From: DATLGD01 sp035540755
GTDB lineage: Bacteria > Actinomycetota > Actinomycetes > Mycobacteriales > SCTD01
Assembly (NCBI GenBank): GCA_035540755.1
Contig: DATLGD010000122.1
Location: 1-26,989 of the forward strand
Length of the DNA stretch: 26,989 nucleotides
Reading direction: 5' to 3'
Shown here: positions 23,912 through 26,989 of the stretch, piece after piece
How the letters are laid out: every line of letters begins with the position of its first letter
How positions within the stretch are numbered: the stretch's first letter is position 1
Notes under the pieces: model-generated
Seen by the model: the letters and a program-made list of their open reading frames with translations, nothing else
What the model was told of the DNA's origin: nothing
The model's database searches: none
Program-made: the position numbers and the translations under genes

Positions 23912-24609
23912 GACGCCGCCGGTCGCTCGAGCGGGCGCGACCCGACCAGCTCGAAGCGCATGATCAGCCGCTGCCGCGCGCTGCCCTTCGGATGGCAGGT
24001 GGTCAGGGTCAGGAACGAGCCCTGCACCTGCTGCCCGACCACGCCGTACTGCGTCGGCGCCACCACCCACGGGTTCGGGTGCCCGTCGAAGGCCGGCAGC
24101 GCCTGGTAGGTGAAGATCTCGAACGGCGTCTCGAGCTCGACGACGTCGCCGGCCTCGAGCTCGTCCATCCGGTTCAGCGGGCGCCCGTAGGTGGTGCGGT
24201 GCCCGGCGATGCCGACGTTGCCCGGCTCGCCCGGCAGCGGCGTCTCGACGTAGTGGCCGGCCCCGGCGCGCAGCGCGGACGGCGTCGTGCCCTCGACCAC
24301 GAGGATGTCGACGCCGATCTTGGGGATCCGCATGGTGGTGAGGCCCTCGCCGATGCCCACCCGGCGCTCGCGGTAGGCGGCGGCGACCTCGGGGTCGGCG
24401 AACTGGTCGGCGAGCCGGTCCTGGTGGACGCGGCTGTACAGGTCCGTCCCGACCGGGTAGGCGAACATGACCGCGCCGGCGAGGAACAGCACCACCGACA
24501 GCACCGAGACCGCACGCCGGCCACCGGGGCGGCGGAGGGCGTCGCCGAGCAGCGCGCGCAGCGGTCGCCCGGAGCCGGCGAGCGGCGGGACGACGAACGA
24601 CGGCTGCAT
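23908..24609 (-). CDS. Class E-like sortase
   Basis: The protein has 233 residues from the ATG at 24609, with AGGAG 9 nt upstream. An N-terminal cytoplasmic segment with RRPGGRR precedes one membrane helix (about 33-52), and the catalytic beta-barrel is outside. The active site is complete: H137 in GHRTTYGRPL, C205 in LTLTTCHPKGS, and the Arg in SARQR (212 or 214). TLTTCxP with SARxR is typical of actinobacterial class E/D enzymes, which usually join LAxTG-type proteins to peptidoglycan. It is translationally coupled to the secreted protein downstream and is divergent from an FN3-repeat protease, so it belongs to a cell-surface gene block. Confidence 0.92.
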   Translation of the reverse strand: MQPSFVVPPLAGSGRPLRALLGDALRRPGGRRAVSVLSVVLFLAGAVMFAYPVGTDLYSRVHQDRLADQFADPEVAAAYRERRVGIGEGLTTMRIPKIGVDILVVEGTTPSALRAGAGHYVETPLPGEPGNVGIAGHRTTYGRPLNRMDELEAGDVVELETPFEIFTYQALPAFDGHPNPWVVAPTQYGVVGQQVQGSFLTLTTCHPKGSARQRLIMRFELVGSRPLERPAAS

Positions 24610-24874
24610 GCCGCGGGGCTCCTACGGGACCAGGGGCGGGACGAGCCGGGCACGAGGCGGCGACCGAGCGCCCGGACGATGTGCTCAACGAACGGCGGTT
24701 CCCCGAGGTTACGCGCCGTCCGGCCATCCGCCAGGGGTGAGCGTCCTGACGCATCCAGCCCGCAAAAGTAGGCACATCGGGCTATTCCGCATCGCGCGCG
24801 GCGCCGTCAGACTCGATGAGGTCGTCGTTCGTCACGCAGATGGTCCCTGGCCGTCGTCCTGCCCTGGGAGAGAA
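24610..24874. other. Divergent regulatory region between sortase and FN3 protease genes
   Basis: The 265-bp spacer contains no credible gene. Its most distinctive part is 24757-24790, noticeably richer in A/T: AGCCCG (24757-24762) and CGGGCT (24778-24783) form a 6-bp inverted repeat around the 15-nt loop CAAAAGTAGGCACAT, followed by ATTCCGCATC. This lies about 90 nt before the protease start and may be an operator or a leader hairpin. A TATTCC near 24784 could serve as a poor -10 box. No recognised riboswitch consensus was found. Confidence 0.4.
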
Positions 24875-26989
24875 GTGCCCGGCACCCGGACCGCCCTGTC
24901 CGTCGTGGTCGTCGCCGCTGCCGTGCTCGCCGGCTCGCTCGGAGCGGCGGGGGCGGCTGCCGCCGAGGGGGCGCCGTCGGACCGTCCCGTTCCCGGGGGA
25001 CAGCCCACCGCTCTCCTGGTCAAGACCGCGCCGGCCGTCGACGTCGCGCAGCTGGCGTCCGAGGTCGGTGGAGTGCACACCGGTCGCGTCGGCACGTCGG
25101 GCGTCCAGCGCCTGTCGGTCCCACCCTCCCGCATCGACGGCGCCCGCCGCGCGCTGGCCGCGCGTCCGGACGTCGTCGGCGTCGAGATCGACCACGTCGT
25201 CACCGCCGCCCGCGTCCCGAACGACCCCTTCTTCCCGTCCCAGTGGGGCACGGTCAAGGTGGGCGCTCCGGACGCGTGGGACGTCACGATCGGCACCGCT
25301 TCGACGGTCGTGGCGGTGCTCGACACCGGCGTGTCGCCGCAGTCCGACCTGCGCGTGCTACCGGGCTACGACTTCGTCAACCGTGACGCAGACCCGGCCG
25401 ACGACCACGGTCACGGAACGTCCGCTGCCAGCATCATCGCGGCCCAGTTCGACAACGGTCTCGCGATGTCCGGGGTCTGCGGTCGCTGTGCGGTGCTCCC
25501 GGTCAAGGTCCTGGGCCGGGACGGGAGCGGGTCGTACTCGGCGATCATCAGCGGCATCGACTACGCCGTCGCCCAGGGCGCTGACGTCCTCAACCTCAGC
25601 CTGACGGGAGACGTCTACTCCTCCTTCCTGGCCGACGCCGTCGCGAACGCGCGGGCGCGCGGCGTGGTCGTCGTGGCGTCGGCCGGCAACGCCGGTCAGA
25701 CCGCGATGACCTATCCGGCCGGGCTGCCCGGCGTCCTCGCCGTGGGGGCGACCGACGAGGCGGACAGGCGGACCTCCTACAGCAATCACGGGTCCTGGGT
25801 CACCGTGGCGGCGCCCGGGCGGAACGTGGCGCTCAACCACGTGGGAGACGGCGTCTGGTTCACCGGCACGTCGTCCTCGGCACCCGTCGTGGCGGGTGTG
25901 GTCGGACTGCTCCGCAGCCACGCTCCCGGGGCGAGCGGCGCCGCGGTCGAGAACGCGGTCACCTCCAGCGCCGTCCCGATCGGGAGCTGGGTGAAGCACG
26001 GTCGGATCGACGCCGTCGGGGCGCTGCGGGCGCTCGACTCCTCACTCGCCTTCCGCCCGTCCGCGCCGACCGGGGTCGGCGGCACGGCCGGCGACGGGGC
26101 GGTCCAGGTGTCGTGGACCGCCGCGGCGGACCGCGGGAGCGCGATCACCCGCTACAGCGTCACCAGCCTCCCGGGCGGACGCACCTGCGCCACCAGCGGC
26201 GCGGTGACGTGCACGGTGGCCGGTCTGACCAACGGCACCGCCTACACGTTCTCCGTCACCGCCTCCAACGCGGTCGGCACCAGCGACGCCAGCAGCGCGA
26301 GCGCCGCGGTGACACCGGTCGCCGCGGTGGCGCCGGCGGCTCCGGCGGCGCCGACCGCGACGGCCGGCGACGGCAGCGCCGCGGTGTCCTGGACGGCCCC
26401 GGCCGACGGCGGGAGCCCGATCACCGGCTACACCGTCACCTCCAGCCCGGATGGCAAGTCCTGCACGACTACCGGCGCGCTGAGCTGCGTGGTCGGCCGC
26501 TTGACCAACGGCACCGCCTACACCTTCACCGTGACGGCCACGAACGCGGTCGGCACGAGCCCGGCGTCAGCATCCAGCAGCGCGGTCACACCCGTTGCCC
26601 CGGCGACGGCTCCGGCGGCTCCGGCGGCGCCGACCGCGACCGCCGGCGACGGCAGTGCCGCGGTGTCCTGGACCGCCCCGGCCGACGGCGGGAGCCCGAT
26701 CACCGCCTACACCGCCACGTCGAGGCCCCAGGGCAAGACCTGCACCACGTCCGGCGTGACCAGCTGCACGGTGTCCGGTCTGGCCAACAGCACCGCCTAC
26801 ACCTTCACCGTCACCGCCACGAACGCGGTCGGGACCAGCCCGGCGTCGGCGCCCAGCAACACCGTCACCCCGGTCGGTCCCGCCACCGCGCCGGCGGCAC
26901 CGGCGGCGCCGACCGCGACCGCCGGCGACGGCAGCGCCGCGGTGTCCTGGACGGCCCCGGCCGACGGCGGGAGCCCGATCACCGGCTAC
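24875..26989 (+). CDS. Secreted subtilisin-like protease (S8) with fibronectin type III repeats; 3' end outside window
   Basis: The frame from GTG 24875 is open to the window edge (705 residues so far). GGGAGAG lies about 4 nt upstream. A signal peptide is clear (ALSVVVVAAAVLAGSLGAAGAAAAEG). A short I9-like propeptide region (about 45-110) precedes the S8 domain with D150 (VAVLDTGVS), H180 (DDHGHGTSAAS), an oxyanion Asn in SAGNAG and S333 (FTGTSSSAPVVAGVV). From residue 395 on come at least three complete FN3 domains and part of a fourth, each with SWTAPADGGSPIT-type cores and two Cys. The protease is exported; FN3 modules probably position it on a polymer or the cell wall. The C-terminus, and hence any sorting signal, is not visible. 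Confidence 0.92.
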   Translation, partial: MPGTRTALSVVVVAAAVLAGSLGAAGAAAAEGAPSDRPVPGGQPTALLVKTAPAVDVAQLASEVGGVHTGRVGTSGVQRLSVPPSRIDGARRALAARPDVVGVEIDHVVTAARVPNDPFFPSQWGTVKVGAPDAWDVTIGTASTVVAVLDTGVSPQSDLRVLPGYDFVNRDADPADDHGHGTSAASIIAAQFDNGLAMSGVCGRCAVLPVKVLGRDGSGSYSAIISGIDYAVAQGADVLNLSLTGDVYSSFLADAVANARARGVVVVASAGNAGQTAMTYPAGLPGVLAVGATDEADRRTSYSNHGSWVTVAAPGRNVALNHVGDGVWFTGTSSSAPVVAGVVGLLRSHAPGASGAAVENAVTSSAVPIGSWVKHGRIDAVGALRALDSSLAFRPSAPTGVGGTAGDGAVQVSWTAAADRGSAITRYSVTSLPGGRTCATSGAVTCTVAGLTNGTAYTFSVTASNAVGTSDASSASAAVTPVAAVAPAAPAAPTATAGDGSAAVSWTAPADGGSPITGYTVTSSPDGKSCTTTGALSCVVGRLTNGTAYTFTVTATNAVGTSPASASSSAVTPVAPATAPAAPAAPTATAGDGSAAVSWTAPADGGSPITAYTATSRPQGKTCTTSGVTSCTVSGLANSTAYTFTVTATNAVGTSPASAPSNTVTPVGPATAPAAPAAPTATAGDGSAAVSWTAPADGGSPITGY
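26057..26989 (+). repeat. Tandem FN3-coding repeats, 276-279 bp period
   Basis: The four repeat units are anchored by the codons for SPIT-xY, whose ends fall at 26155, 26431, 26710 and 26989, giving spacings of 276, 279 and 279 bp (92, 93 and 93 codons). Units 2 and 4 are identical over about 65 bp at their cores, and unit 3 differs there at only a few bases; unit 1 is clearly more diverged. The array runs off the window edge, so total copy number is unknown. Confidence 0.9.

Noticed and set aside
24684..24707. FliA/WhiG-like promoter (CTCA-N14/15-CCCGAG) upstream of the FN3 protease
   Set aside because: Only the CTCA part matches well; the downstream hexamer differs at two of six positions from GCCGAA and no motility genes are nearby.
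26330..26989. Direct repeats at the right end as a CRISPR array
   Set aside because: The period is 276-279 bp, in frame, and encodes FN3 domains; there are no short repeats with unique spacers.

Overview
The window is chromosomal DNA of a very high-G+C actinobacterium. By eye it is roughly three-quarters G+C, coding is dense, and most genes start with GTG. The gene content is the conserved actinobacterial core: tilS / zinc metalloprotease / dacB / ppa, holB / MFS-Tmk fusion / topA, and hppA / anti-sigma-like protein / bldG / MrfA-type helicase. From memory these match blocks of the Mycobacterium tuberculosis Rv3625c-Rv3649 region and the Streptomyces coelicolor SCO3542-SCO3550 region. Family-level placement (for example Geodermatophilaceae or a neighbouring lineage) is only a guess. 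No insertion sequence, prophage, CRISPR array or transposase was seen.

Layout. Bases 1-1243 (+): the end of a NarL/DesK-type sensor kinase and its LuxR-type response regulator. Bases 1254-5515 (-): dacB, a zinc metalloprotease, tilS and a VapBC toxin-antitoxin pair, listed in transcription order. Bases 5615-6943 (+): ppa, divergent from dacB, and a TSUP permease. Bases 7052-15039 (-): a DNA replication and topology block, comprising an SAM methyltransferase, topA, an MFS-thymidylate kinase fusion, holB and tRNA-Thr(CGT). Bases 15071-19786 (-): bldG, its ATPase-like partner, the membrane pyrophosphatase hppA and a secreted S8 protease. Bases 20025-22692 (+): a DEXH helicase with a C-terminal cysteine cluster and a 74-residue two-helix membrane protein. 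Bases 22790-24609 (-): a class E-like sortase and a secreted, membrane-anchored partner. Bases 24875 to the window end (+): a second secreted S8 protease carrying an array of fibronectin type III repeats, open at the window edge.

How the genes fit together. BldG is a developmental anti-sigma-factor antagonist. Its neighbour has the RsbW-like fold pattern but appears to have lost the ATP-binding residues. Soluble (Ppa) and membrane (HppA, K+-independent type) pyrophosphatases both remove the pyrophosphate made by replication and other biosynthesis. The right end is a cell-surface block: sortase, anchored partner and FN3 protease.

No complete new defence or biosynthetic system is visible. The most interesting signals are regulatory and structural. 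Four genes (vapB, the metalloprotease, the MFS-Tmk fusion and the methyltransferase) carry a TAGNNT hexamer exactly 6-7 nt before the start codon, which suggests leaderless transcription. A vapB operator-like palindrome overlaps the tilS stop codon. A 20-bp inverted repeat with nested stems sits between dacB and the metalloprotease. A 61-nt near-perfect hairpin lies between convergent genes. The BldG partner is degenerate.
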